Positions 52,815 through 62,271 are shown, counted from the stretch's first letter. The stretch is DNA of 64,000 bases from Lachnospiraceae bacterium (GCA_022796795.1 JAAWJI010000018.1:1-64000); one strand, 5' to 3'. The notes: a model not told the origin generated them from the letters alone. Made by a program: numbers and translations.

Positions 52815-53834
52815 TCATCCCATTCTATTCTCATAAATCCGTATCTGATTCTTGATTAACGGTATATTTCCATATTCCCCTGAGATCAGATATTGAATCA
52901 CCTGATTCACAGCCTCATACCCCTGGCTCCAGGGCTGCTGGTCAATAACAGCTTCAATCCGTCCCAGCTGCACCTGCCTTTGGACATCCGGAGTCATATC
53001 GCAACACACAATATGGACGTCCTCTCTCCCGGCCTCCTCCAAAGCCCTTAAAACTCCTGCAGATTCTAAGGAGCCCACAAACATAGCCTGAATATCCGGG
53101 TTACTCTTTAAAAATTCCACCATCTTCTGATAGACAATCATATCCTCATCCTGGGATTCCAGAATCCCCGCCAGCTTGATCTGCGGATACCGCTCCTCCG
53201 CCATTTTCCGGAACCCCCGAATCCGATCCCGATGCTCCAAAACAGACAGAGAACCGGTAACAATCAGCACATTTGCCTTCTTATTGCACAGCAGCCCAAT
53301 GAGGCCGCAGGCAATTTCTCCACATTCAATCACATTTACGCCAATAAAAGCAATTCGTTTTGAAAAAGAGATATCTGTATTAACCGTAAACACCCCAATC
53401 CCTTTTTCCATATATTCATCAATCTTTGCTGCAATCCGCAAATCATCCACAGCATTCAGAATCAGGCAGTCAACTTCCCCCTGCAGCTCCTCCATCAAGC
53501 GCAGCTGCTCTGCCACATCATAGCCCTTCATCTGCCGAAGGACAGCCTCAATGGCATATGCAGAACTGTCCCGCAGGGCATCTTGAATCCCCCGGATCAT
53601 CTCGTCAAAAAAAACATTATCTATAGAGCAAAGGATAATTCCTATCTTCCTCTGCTTTTTTCGTGACGCCAGGGCCTGCCCCAGCGTATTGTGTTTATAG
53701 CCCAGCTCCTCAATTTTCTCCTGTACCAGTTTTCTGGTTTCCTCGCTGACTCTGCCCCTGTTGTGAAGCACCCGGTCAACAGTGCCCCTGGATACACCAC
53801 AGGCCTCCGCCACCATATTTAAAGTAACCTGCAT
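52815..53834 (-). CDS. LacI-family transcriptional regulator of the GH20 operon
   Basis: The helix-turn-helix (TLNMVAEACGVSRGTVDRVL) and hinge precede a periplasmic-binding-like domain (IGIILCSIDNVFFDEMIRG, VNTDISFSKRIAF, VLIVTGSLSVLEHRDRIRG). The sensor is of the ribose-binding (RbsB-like) type. The 339-residue length is standard. It lies immediately upstream of the GH20 operon on the same strand but with its own terminator, and is the obvious candidate to bind the operator there. Confidence 0.92.
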   Translation of the reverse strand: MQVTLNMVAEACGVSRGTVDRVLHNRGRVSEETRKLVQEKIEELGYKHNTLGQALASRKKQRKIGIILCSIDNVFFDEMIRGIQDALRDSSAYAIEAVLRQMKGYDVAEQLRLMEELQGEVDCLILNAVDDLRIAAKIDEYMEKGIGVFTVNTDISFSKRIAFIGVNVIECGEIACGLIGLLCNKKANVLIVTGSLSVLEHRDRIRGFRKMAEERYPQIKLAGILESQDEDMIVYQKMVEFLKSNPDIQAMFVGSLESAGVLRALEEAGREDVHIVCCDMTPDVQRQVQLGRIEAVIDQQPWSQGYEAVNQVIQYLISGEYGNIPLIKNQIRIYENRMG

Positions 53835-54055
53835 CGCATTTCCTCTTTCTTGCGATATGACACAATATCCTGCCGCTTATATTCTACCGGAAAATGAGCC
53901 GCTTCCAAATCCTCCTTAGATTTATCTAAACGATATTGAGCATAGTCTTTTTTGCACAGATGTAGATTCAGGTAATCATGATCCCCTCTCTTAGTACTAT
54001 TTCATCATCATCCTTCCAATATTTGATTTTATTATAGCAATTCTCCCCAATTTCT

Positions 54056-54841
54056 TCAATGTGATAATTTCTTCTCTATTTTCTCCTCCAGCTCCTCCCC
54101 CCACTGCTCCATCTTCTCCTCATATCGTTCCTCTAGCTGCCGGAGCTGTTCCTCTATGTCAGGGGAAAACTGATCCGAGTCCATATTCCCCATCACTGCA
54201 TGGATAAATTCCTCATTGAGGCAGAGCCTCCATGCGCCGTCTCTCTTCTCGGCCCTAAGCTGCACCTCGCTGGACACGCTATCCTCCTGCTGAAGCTCAT
54301 CCATGTAACCGGACAGCTCCCCTATATCAAACCGGGATACCCGGGAAACTGCCGTGATCAGCTCCCCAATCCCTGTTCCCTGACTCTCCGTCATGTGCTC
54401 CATCAGATGAAGTACATAGTATCCCATCAAATCTGTAAAATCCGCGTTGGTAATCCTGAGAGACACCTTGGCCTCCTCCCCCGAAATTTCTGTATCCACA
54501 ATCTCCCAAGAAAACTTTTCCATTATGTTTTCCGCAAACTCCCGGTTTGCCTTATATCGCTTTCCATGGAAAAGCCCTGGCTGCTGTAGCTCCCGGAACA
54601 TCTGGTATTCTCTCTCCAGAGGAATCCCCAGCCAATTTCTTTTGGTACACACATAGTTGTCCGTATAATGGTTAAACACCTGAAAATCTAACTTCTGCAA
54701 CGCCTCCATGGCAAGCCCGGCCGCTTCCTCTGGTGTTTGCGCCTCCACTGGCTGCTCTTTCTGGCAGCCAACACAAAAAACTGCTATTATACCGAACATC
54801 AACAGTATAAGAGAAACTTTTTTATTTCTTTTGCTGTGCAT
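54056..54841 (-). CDS. Predicted lipoprotein downstream of a two-component system
   Basis: The 261-residue protein has a lipoprotein signal (LILLMFGIIAVFCVGC) and an N-terminal part typical of DUF5105/NTF2-like lipoproteins (EEAAGLAMEALQKLDFQVFN). It ends in a long charged helix (QLRQLEERYEEKMEQWGEEL). The ligand is unknown. The ATG at 54841 with AAGGGAG upstream is used, not the open frame's earlier start. It lies 31 bp after the histidine kinase gene and probably belongs to its operon. Confidence 0.8.
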   Translation of the reverse strand: MHSKRNKKVSLILLMFGIIAVFCVGCQKEQPVEAQTPEEAAGLAMEALQKLDFQVFNHYTDNYVCTKRNWLGIPLEREYQMFRELQQPGLFHGKRYKANREFAENIMEKFSWEIVDTEISGEEAKVSLRITNADFTDLMGYYVLHLMEHMTESQGTGIGELITAVSRVSRFDIGELSGYMDELQQEDSVSSEVQLRAEKRDGAWRLCLNEEFIHAVMGNMDSDQFSPDIEEQLRQLEERYEEKMEQWGEELEEKIEKKLSH

Positions 54842-54872
54842 TGCTTTCTCCCTTCCATCTTTTTTCTTTATC

Positions 54873-56216
54873 CTACTCCCGGATCCTATCAGATGCAACC
54901 GGGGAGGCAGGAATCGACGGCGGCAATGCAAAAAACGACGGTTCCGAAAACAGTACAGAAAACAGGAACCATCCATCCTGGCACTTAAGGCTGCTGGTCC
55001 CCTTATTACGTCTCACAACTTCATCCACGTTCTGAAGGCCCAATCCGTGGCCGCTCTTATCTCTTTTGCTAGTCTGTAATGTCTTTCCCCTTACAAAAAC
55101 TGGTTCCTTCACCGGATTTCGAACAGAGAGAATGAGCTGTCCGTCCTCCTGTACCATTTTAAATCGGATCACGGGGCCAGAATCCAGGCCCTCACAGGCT
55201 TCTATGGCATTATCCAGAAGATTTACCAGCAGTGTCACCAAGTCCTCCCGGGCCAGTGTGAGCCCAGAAAGGTCATTGACTGCCATGGTTATGGCAATTC
55301 CTTTTTCCCTGGCTTCCTGGTACTTTTGATTCAGCACTACATTTACCACCGGATGGCCGGTATCCACCACATTTCCATATACGCTCAGGCTTCCCGTCAG
55401 CTGTAAGAGATATTCCTGTGCTTCTTTATATTGTGCTTCCTTTAAAAGCCCCTGGATACACAATAGCTGATTTTTGTAGTCATGCTGGAGGCGTCTCTGT
55501 CTGATATAATGTTTTTCCATGCTCCCATAAAGCTCCAGCTGATTGCGCGCCTTCTCTTTGGAGAGTTCCAGCCTTTGCACCCTGGCCTCTTTCTCCAGGA
55601 GGCTCTTCACAAACCAAAACAGGCATATATTCCACATTCCAAGGATAAGCGCCAGGATCAAAAGCATATTCCCCTGCACCTGTCCGGACTCCGTGAACAG
55701 GGAGCTAAGAATCATGGTTACAGACAGGCTTAGTACAGGCAGCCAGGAAAATTGCACCCATGATTTCCCCTCCCAATTTTCTCCCTGTGCTTTCTTCCAC
55801 AGCCGAAGCGCCAGCACCGCGAAAAGCTGCAGAAGGATACTTAAGGGCTCTGCCCAGACCATCACTGTGTTCCGCCAGGAAAGGGGGAGAACATATAGAA
55901 AAGACACCGTCAGCATATCCCAGATCCAGTACACGCTCACAAACAGCACAGCTCCTGCAAGCTGCTTCAAAATTCCCGCCCGAAAAAAAATTCGGGCTGT
56001 CAGCAACAGAACTGCTGTCATCCGGATCGGCTGAAGTATATAGGGAGGTATTTCTGTCCATGCAATGACCAAAAATCCAACGGTAAATGCAGGAATCCCC
56101 AGATTTGCAATCCAGCCATGCCGCCAGAGCCTTTTGGGAAACAAGGCCTCAAAAAACAGCTGGCAGCATATCCCCATGAGCAGGGAAAGTCCTGCACCCC
56201 TTACCATAACTTCCAT
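54873..56216 (-). CDS. GHKL-type sensor histidine kinase (AgrC-like)
   Basis: The 447-residue protein has about six N-terminal membrane helices (1-215), a coiled-coil and dimerisation helix with the phosphoacceptor RRLQHDYKNQLLCIQG, and a GHKL ATPase domain (about 320-430; NLLDNAIEAC, GHGLGLQNV). This is the AgrC/ComD layout, usually sensing peptides. The start ATG overlaps the regulator's stop by one base. No AgrB/AgrD genes were seen beside it. Confidence 0.9.
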   Translation of the reverse strand: MEVMVRGAGLSLLMGICCQLFFEALFPKRLWRHGWIANLGIPAFTVGFLVIAWTEIPPYILQPIRMTAVLLLTARIFFRAGILKQLAGAVLFVSVYWIWDMLTVSFLYVLPLSWRNTVMVWAEPLSILLQLFAVLALRLWKKAQGENWEGKSWVQFSWLPVLSLSVTMILSSLFTESGQVQGNMLLILALILGMWNICLFWFVKSLLEKEARVQRLELSKEKARNQLELYGSMEKHYIRQRRLQHDYKNQLLCIQGLLKEAQYKEAQEYLLQLTGSLSVYGNVVDTGHPVVNVVLNQKYQEAREKGIAITMAVNDLSGLTLAREDLVTLLVNLLDNAIEACEGLDSGPVIRFKMVQEDGQLILSVRNPVKEPVFVRGKTLQTSKRDKSGHGLGLQNVDEVVRRNKGTSSLKCQDGWFLFSVLFSEPSFFALPPSIPASPVASDRIRE

Positions 56217-56953
56217 CAGTTTCCCCCTTTGTATGCAGCAAACGCTTCCTTTGTCTGCTGGTATCTGGATCTGGGGACAGGAATTTCCTCTCCTGTATCC
56301 AGCAGGATCCGGTAATTACAGATCTGCCGGATATGTTTTTGATTCACCAGATAGCTCTTATGAACACGCAAAAATCCAAATCCTTCCAGCCGTTCCTCAA
56401 TCTGATCCAGCTTTTCATAAATCTCATATATATTCTGTCCATTTTCCAGGTAATAAAAAACAGATTTATGACTTCTGCTTTCCACATAGAGCAGATTATC
56501 TGTATACAGCTTCCTCTCCCCCTGAATAAAGGAAAAGGTCACATAGGAAATACGCATCTTCTCCAAAATGGCGTCCACGCACTCCTCCAAAGCTGTATCC
56601 AGCGTCTCCTTTAAAATATAGCGGACGGCATTGACCCGATAACCTTCCAGGGCATAATGAATATAGGAAGTGATAAACACAAGATAGGTATCTGAGTGAA
56701 AGCTGCGGATCCGTTCTGCCGTTTGGATTCCGTCTATTTCTTCCATATTGATATCCAGAAAAACCACATCAAACCCAGTAAGGTTTTCCGGCTTTTCCAG
56801 GAATTCCCTTCCGGATCCATAGAGGGTAATGGTGTAGGAAATCTCCCGCTTGTCAAGGCAGTTCTCCAGCAGCCTTTGTATCCGTTTCCTTGCATAAGGC
56901 TCATCATCACAAACCGCAATCTGAAGCTGCGGTCTCACAAAATTCTGTGACAT
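56216..56953 (-). CDS. LytTR-family response regulator
   Basis: A receiver domain (residues 5-125; IAVCDDE, phosphoacceptor DIN in VVFLDINMEEIDG, FITSY) is joined to a C-terminal LytTR DNA-binding domain (about 140-245; LLYVESRSHKSVFYYL, GFLRVHKSYLVN). It is paired with the kinase immediately downstream. The ATG at 56953 is preceded by GGGAGGAG. The length is 245 aa. Confidence 0.92.
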   Translation of the reverse strand: MSQNFVRPQLQIAVCDDEPYARKRIQRLLENCLDKREISYTITLYGSGREFLEKPENLTGFDVVFLDINMEEIDGIQTAERIRSFHSDTYLVFITSYIHYALEGYRVNAVRYILKETLDTALEECVDAILEKMRISYVTFSFIQGERKLYTDNLLYVESRSHKSVFYYLENGQNIYEIYEKLDQIEERLEGFGFLRVHKSYLVNQKHIRQICNYRILLDTGEEIPVPRSRYQQTKEAFAAYKGGN

Positions 56954-56982
56954 TATACACTTCTCCTCCCGTTCCACTGGCG

Positions 56983-57010
56983 CTTGACAAACACACTCGC
57001 TTTTGTCAAG
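56983..57010. promoter_or_regulatory. Inverted repeat upstream of the two-component operon
   Basis: Perfect arms CTTGACAAA (56983-56991) and TTTGTCAAG (57002-57010) enclose a 10-nt loop, 30 bp upstream of the response regulator start and 17 bp beyond the LysR stop. No T run follows, so an operator is more likely than a terminator. Confidence 0.4.
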
Positions 57011-57026
57011 TGACGGTAGTTTTCGT

Positions 57027-57896
57027 TTACGGCAGCATATAAGAATTTTCCACTAAATATTGAATGAAGTATTTACTGGCAATCGGCAGGCTGTCTTTAT
57101 CTTTAAATCCGATTGCCAGTTCCCGGTAGACGGGGGGATCGGTTGGGAGGCACACAATGTCATAATTTGTGCGGCGGAGCATCAGCTTTGCCAGAATACC
57201 CACGCCAAGACCGGCCTCTACCATGGTCATGATGGCGAAGTCATCGTGAACTGTATATTTAATATTGGGTTCCAGCCCGGCCGCATGAAACGCCTCCATC
57301 GGTTCGTTATAATGGCCCTCCTCCAACAAGATAAAGGGTTCCGTTATGAGAGAGCCCAGAGGCACGACTGCATTTTCTGTTAATGGATGGTCCTTGGGAA
57401 GGACTGCCAGCATTTCCCCCTCCTTTATTTTAACCGTTGTAAGCCCAGTGACAGCGGCAGGGGAAATAAACCCAAAATCCACAAGGCCGGTTTTTATCCA
57501 CTCCTGAATGGATGTATAATCTCCATCATGAAAAACAAACTGGACATTAGGATAAAGCTTCTGGAACCCTTTGATAAGCGCAGGCATCCAGTGGCAGGTG
57601 ACGCTGGTAATCGTGCCAACCCGTATGATCCCTGTTTCCAGCCCTTTGATTTCCATGGCTTTTTCCTGCATGGCCCGATATTGGAGGATGGTTCTCTCAA
57701 TAAACGGGTACAATTCTTTCCCCTCCAAAGTAAGCTTAATCCCGTTACGTGAACGGACAAGCAGTTTCATGGACAACTCATTTTCCAGAGATGCAATCAT
57801 CTGGCTCACAGAGGACTGGGTGTACCCCAGAGCTTCCGCGGCTTTCGTAAAACTTTTCATCTCAATAATCTTCTGAAGAGCGAGATAACGTTCCAT
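57027..57896 (-). CDS. LysR-family transcriptional regulator
   Basis: The winged helix-turn-helix (MKSFTKAAEALGYTQSSVSQ) is followed by a LysR substrate-binding domain (residues 90-289; IRVGTITSVTCHWMPALIKG). The 289-residue length is standard. It is divergent from a gene row now largely destroyed (YbaK-like, PLP decarboxylase, BrnQ-like), which it presumably used to control. The ribosome binding site is weak (AAGAAAG). Confidence 0.92.
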   Translation of the reverse strand: MERYLALQKIIEMKSFTKAAEALGYTQSSVSQMIASLENELSMKLLVRSRNGIKLTLEGKELYPFIERTILQYRAMQEKAMEIKGLETGIIRVGTITSVTCHWMPALIKGFQKLYPNVQFVFHDGDYTSIQEWIKTGLVDFGFISPAAVTGLTTVKIKEGEMLAVLPKDHPLTENAVVPLGSLITEPFILLEEGHYNEPMEAFHAAGLEPNIKYTVHDDFAIMTMVEAGLGVGILAKLMLRRTNYDIVCLPTDPPVYRELAIGFKDKDSLPIASKYFIQYLVENSYMLP

Positions 57897-58017
57897 ATTA
57901 TAAATCGTCTTTCTTAATGATAGTATTAGAATTATTTGTTTTACTTATTATACATGGAGAGATATAATAACGTCAAGCAAAAAGAAATACAAAAATCAGG
58001 TCAGGAGGAAAAGACAA

Positions 58018-58147
58018 ATGTCATATGAAAATGTGAAAAAATATTTTGAACAGTACCGTAAAGCTGACACTGGAAGAATTAGAAAAATTTGCACAGCCTG
58101 AATGTTGGATTGATGTATGCAAAGGCTGGTTCGTGAATGAAGAATAA
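58018..58147 (+). pseudogene. Internally deleted YbaK/EbsC-like gene
   Basis: AGGAGG correctly precedes an ATG that opens MSYENVKKYFEQYRKAD, the N-terminal pattern of YbaK-type proteins. That frame then runs into nonsense and stops. In another frame the next codons give LTLEELEKFAQPECWIDVCK followed by GWFVNEE and a stop, the pattern of the family's C terminus. About 110 residues between the two ends are missing. The start and end of one gene thus survive without the middle. Confidence 0.6.
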
Positions 58148-58184
58148 TGAAAACAAAGAGCAATGACAGAAAGGCAGGGAACAT

Positions 58185-59602
58185 ATGAAAACAGCGGAAA
58201 ATCTTATCAGCAAAGCGTATTCTCCAGACGAATTTGAAAAGGAAGCTCCAAAATTGATCGATATGATCTCCAGGGAATTAAAAACATCTCTTTCACAGAC
58301 CATCCCGGAAACCATAGATCGGTATTCACCAGAAGAACAGCTGCGCTTCTGGCAGGAGGATTTTTCCTCTTCTGATCCGGTTGACCTGCCATCCCTTATG
58401 GAAAAGGTAATGTCCCATTCCATCAATTTCCACAGCAAAGGTTATGTAGGGCACCAGGTAGCTGTCACGCTGCCAGTTACCGTATTAACTTCCGCCATGA
58501 TGGCCTATATGAATAACTGCACCACAGTTTACGAGCTGGGAATGGCGGGCAACGCTATGGAGAAGGTTGTCATCAGCCATCTGGCTGAAAAATTCGGCTA
58601 CAACAAAGGCGCCACTGGCTTTGTTGCTTCCGGAGGTTCTATAGGAAACCTGACAGCGCTTGTCACGGCCCGTACATCTTCTGGAATTGAAGAGAAGGAC
58701 TACCACAGGCTTGCAGTTATAGTTTCCGGGGAAGCCCACTACAGTGTAGAGCGTGAAGCAAAAATCATGGGAATCCAAAGTGAAAATATTATTAAGGTTC
58801 CAGTTGGAGACGATTTTGGTATCCGGACAGAATTATTGGAACGTACCTATCAGCAGGCGGTGTCAGAAGGAAAGATCATCTTCTGTGTTGTCGGGTGTGC
58901 CTGTCCGTAGGAGCCTTTGATGACCTGGAGGCCATTGCAGACTTTGCCGAGCAGCACCAGATCTGGTTCCATGTAGATGGCGCTCATGGAGGAGCCGTTA
59001 TCTTTTCAGAGAAATCTAAGTATCTGATCCATGGAATTCAACGGTCTGATTCTCTGATCGTAGATTTCCATAAAATGATGATGACGCCTCCTTTGTCCAC
59101 CGCGATTATTTATAATGCAGGAAACCGGAAAGTAAATGAGTTTTCACCGAAAGCCGCTTATCTGTGGCAGGATCAGCTTTCTGAAGAATGGTGGAATTCA
59201 GCCAAGCACACGCTGGAGTGTACAAAGCCCATTACTATCCTTCATACTTACGCGATCATGCGCCTCTACGGAGATGAAATTTATCAGCAAAATGTGGATA
59301 CACTGTTCGACATGGGAAAACAATTTGCGGAAATGATAAAAGCTGAAAAAGATATGGAACTGGCTTTGGAACCTAAGAGTAATATTGTATGTTTCCGGTA
59401 TATGCCAGAAAAAGCGGATGCTGATGAAGTAAATAAGAAAATTGCAGAAAAGCTTCTTGCAGATGGATCTTATTATGTAGTCAGCACAATGGTTTACGGA
59501 AAATTTTATCTGCGTATAACAATCATGAATCCATTTACAGATAAAACGTGTTTAGAGAAATTAATTGCCAAAATCAAAGAAATTGCATTGGAACAGAAAT
59601 AA
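58185..59602 (+). pseudogene. PLP-dependent amino-acid decarboxylase (group II) split by a frameshift
   Basis: The first part (58185-58910) ends KIIFCVVGCACP then a stop. The second part resumes in another frame with SVGAFDDLEAIADFAEQHQI and WFHVDGAHGGAVIF, and contains the PLP lysine in VDFHKMMMTPPLSTA. Together they make a nearly complete group II (glutamate/tyrosine/aspartate-type) decarboxylase of about 470 residues. A single small indel at about 58900 breaks it. The gene is otherwise intact with a good ribosome binding site, so recent loss or a base-call error is possible. Confidence 0.82.
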
Positions 59603-59631
59603 AAAGCTTAGAGGATTGCTTATCGTGCTCT

Positions 59632-59925
59632 GTCAGATACAGAACAGCATGCCACCATAATTTCCGGACTTGCGTTGTTTGCAATGTTTTTTGGTACGGG
59701 GAAATTAATATTCCCTCCATATTTAGGGATGCGAGGAGGTGTATCATGGAAAACAGGTTTCCTCTGTAGGGAAGCTGCCAGGTTTTTTGCTGAATACTGC
59801 TGCCATTTTATGTACTGGGGTTTTTATTGCACCGCCAAGGACTGCAGCCACCACTTATGAAATGGCAGTCGTACCGCTTACGGATAAAATCGGGCTGTTT
59901 CCATTCTCCATTGTCTGGTGTCTAT
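59632..59925 (+). pseudogene. Branched-chain amino acid transporter (BrnQ-like) fragments
   Basis: One frame gives ISGLALFAMFFGTGKLIFPP and YLGMRGGVSW, the N-terminal helix of BrnQ/LIVCS carriers. About 20 codons on, a different frame gives ILCTGVFIAPPRTAATTYEM and AVVPL, a segment normally about 60 residues further along. Everything else is missing. The carrier would have supplied the amino acid for the neighbouring decarboxylase. Confidence 0.65.
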
Positions 59926-59954
59926 GTAATTACAGTCTATGTAATTGTAGATGG

Positions 59955-60134
59955 TTTTTTATTGTGTGTTCGGTTATTGCCGTGATAAACTGTAAAGTAA
60001 AGGCAGTCACCAAAGGTTCAGCCAGACGGCACATGTCCGAAGAAACTGTGACTTTGGTGGAAAAAGGCTACAAACTTACGGGTGAATTTTACGAGAACAT
60101 GATCTGCGATCTGCGGGCAAGAAAGGAGCAATAA
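59955..60134 (+). pseudogene. C-terminal fragment of a probable GPH-type sugar symporter
   Basis: VKAVTKGSARRHMSEETVTL followed by VEKGYKLTGEFYENMICDLR and RKEQ resembles the cytoplasmic tail of GPH (MelB-like) symporters. It stops 3 nt before the ATG of the GH42 fragment, as expected for a lactose-type permease-galactosidase operon. The rest of the permease is missing; the fragment is fused to BrnQ debris. Confidence 0.4.
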
Positions 60135-60137
60135 ACC

Positions 60138-60576
60138 ATGTGGTTAGGCGTTGACTATTACCCCGAACAATGGGATTCCAACCTGATGGATACGGATATG
60201 GATACCATAAAAGAAATGGGAGGCAATGCGATCCGGATTGCCGAGTTTTCCTGGCATTTGATGGAAAAGACGGAGGGCCAGTACGACTTTTCCTTCTTTG
60301 ACCAAGTAATCAGCAAGGCAAAAGAAAAAGGGCTGAAGGTCATTATGGGAACCCCCACCGCCACCATCCCTGCCTGGCTGGCAAAAAAGCATCCCAGTAT
60401 CCTCTCTCAATTTGAAAACGGGCAGAAACGTGTCTTTGGAGGCCGCCATGTCTACTGCTTTAACAGTCCGGAAATGTATCAGTATTCTGAAAAAATCATA
60501 CGCGCCTTAGTGGAGCATTATAAGGGGGAAAAGCAGATTGCGGCCTGGCAGATGGACAATGTGAGCATTGGATTCC
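60138..60576 (+). pseudogene. GH42 beta-galactosidase, truncated to the N-terminal quarter
   Basis: MWLGVDYYPEQWDSNLMDTD, GGNAIRIAEFSWHLME and GTPTATIPAWLAKKHPSIL are typical of the GH42 barrel. Similarity is kept to the IAAWQMDN segment (about 60558), where the catalytic QIDNE glutamate would follow. Beyond this the sequence belongs to the 3' end of the opposite-strand AAA gene. The catalytic residue and the rest of the enzyme are absent. Its start has AAAGGAG upstream. Confidence 0.8.
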
Positions 60577-62271
60577 TTACCTTCCAATCAAAACTTTCTT
60601 ACCGCAAAAAGCAAATCCATACTTCCGGATTCTGTCCTGGGTAATTCCCTTTGCCAGCAAAGCCGCCTCATACTTTTTCCTTTCAATCTGCAAAAGGGCC
60701 GCCTGCACCGTATCGGACAGCTCCTGTTCCTCCTCCTCATCCTGCACCTTAAATTCCAGTATGATTCCGTCGTCTCCCTGCTTTGGCTCCAGCATCACAT
60801 CATATCTTCCAAAACCGCTTTCCCGGTTGGAGGTTACGGTATACCGGTCAGAAAGCTCCACTAACAAACCTAAAACAAAGCCGTGATAGAATCGTTCCGG
60901 CTCCGCGGACTCCGAGGGCTTATTTCCTGTATCAAAGCTGCTGAAGGTAGCCAATGCCACCTTGTTCATATAATGATTCATGGCTTTCAGATCATCGGAA
61001 AGCAGGGCTTTGATAAAGTCATTATACTCAGATCTGCTTTTCCGGAACCACCCCTTTACCATGGTGCGGAACATCTGCCTCACCTCCCGGTTCGTCAGGC
61101 ACAGCTCATAAACCGGATCAGAGTCCTCATCCACCTCATCAAATTCCTCATATTGAAGCACCTTTAAATAACCGCTGGCCAGCAGGAGGCTCCAGATTCC
61201 CTCCTCATTTCCATCCAGCTCTCCATACACAATCTGCTCATCAATGGGGGTTAAAATAGACTGACCAGTAATCAGCTTCTCAAATTCCTGCTTCAGACCT
61301 ATGCTCCCCTCTCGAATCAGCTTTCCCGCCAGGCTGTTGGAGCTGGAGTTGGCCCAATAGATTCCAACCTTTCCTGTATCCAGGTAATTCAAAATAGACC
61401 AGGGATTATAAATATCCATCTGTTTTCCAAAAGAAAAACCATCATACCAATTCTTTACCTCTTGCCTCCTGTGTGACATTCCAAACTCATCCAGAGATGC
61501 AAAGACCTCTTCTTCTGTAAAACCGAAGCTATCCGCATATTCATCTGAGGTAGTTGTTACCACCTTCAAGTTATTCAAATCAGAAAAGATAGATTCCCGG
61601 CTCACCCTTGTAATCCCTGTCATGATTGCCCGTTCCAAACAGGGATTTGTCTTGAAGGTGGAGTTAAACAGGCTTCTGGTAAAGGAAACCAGTTCCTCCC
61701 AGTATCCATTTACATAAGCCTCCTGCATGGGAGTGTCATATTCATCCAGAAGAATAATCACTTTCTTCCCATAATATCTGTTTAAGAAGGAAGACAGATA
61801 ATGCAAGCTCATAGTAGCGTCTTCCTCTTTCATAGTCTCTGATATCCGGTTGAAATATGCCTTCTCCCCTGGCGCCAGCAAGTCCCCCTCTAAAAGGAAG
61901 CGATTTTGCACATATAAATCCCGCAGGATCTGGCACATCCTATAGCGGACTTTTTCATAAGCATTTTCTTTTACATTGGCAAAGGAAAGGCTGATCACGG
62001 GATAGGTCCCTTGCAGGTCCCTGTATTTTTCCTTTTCCCAAATAAAAAGCCCCTGAAACAAATCGCTCCGGCCAGCATATTTTTGAGAAAAAAACTGCTC
62101 CGTCATACTCATAGTCAGGGTTTTCCCGAACCGTCTGGGCCTTGTAATCAAGGTTACACTATCCCCGCCTTCCCACCATTCTGAAAGAAAAGACGTTTTA
62201 TCAATATAAAAATAATTCTCTCTCCGAATGGTCTCAAAATCCTGACAACCAATGCTTACCGTTCTGGCCAT
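60577..62271 (-). CDS. AAA ATPase-like / PD-(D/E)XK nuclease family protein (AAA-ATPase_like + DUF1703)
   Basis: The 565-residue protein begins with the conserved ARTVSIGCQDFETIRRENYF followed by YIDKT, then an ATP-binding loop LITRPRRFGKTLTMSM, and VIILLDEYDTPMQEAY (Walker B-like). The C-terminal PD-(D/E)XK-like nuclease region contains GFGRYDVMLEP and GIILEFKV. The family is abundant and variable in gut Firmicutes and Bacteroidetes; its role is unknown. The ATG at 62271 has GGGGAGG upstream; an upstream start 39 codons earlier is not preferred. It meets the truncated GH42 gene at its 3' end. Confidence 0.88.
   Translation of the reverse strand: MARTVSIGCQDFETIRRENYFYIDKTSFLSEWWEGGDSVTLITRPRRFGKTLTMSMTEQFFSQKYAGRSDLFQGLFIWEKEKYRDLQGTYPVISLSFANVKENAYEKVRYRMCQILRDLYVQNRFLLEGDLLAPGEKAYFNRISETMKEEDATMSLHYLSSFLNRYYGKKVIILLDEYDTPMQEAYVNGYWEELVSFTRSLFNSTFKTNPCLERAIMTGITRVSRESIFSDLNNLKVVTTTSDEYADSFGFTEEEVFASLDEFGMSHRRQEVKNWYDGFSFGKQMDIYNPWSILNYLDTGKVGIYWANSSSNSLAGKLIREGSIGLKQEFEKLITGQSILTPIDEQIVYGELDGNEEGIWSLLLASGYLKVLQYEEFDEVDEDSDPVYELCLTNREVRQMFRTMVKGWFRKSRSEYNDFIKALLSDDLKAMNHYMNKVALATFSSFDTGNKPSESAEPERFYHGFVLGLLVELSDRYTVTSNRESGFGRYDVMLEPKQGDDGIILEFKVQDEEEEQELSDTVQAALLQIERKKYEAALLAKGITQDRIRKYGFAFCGKKVLIGR

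Noticed and set aside
59739-60134. 131-residue ORF read as one intact small membrane protein
   Set aside because: Its pieces match the interior of BrnQ-like carriers and the tail of a sugar symporter, so it is a fused remnant rather than a gene.
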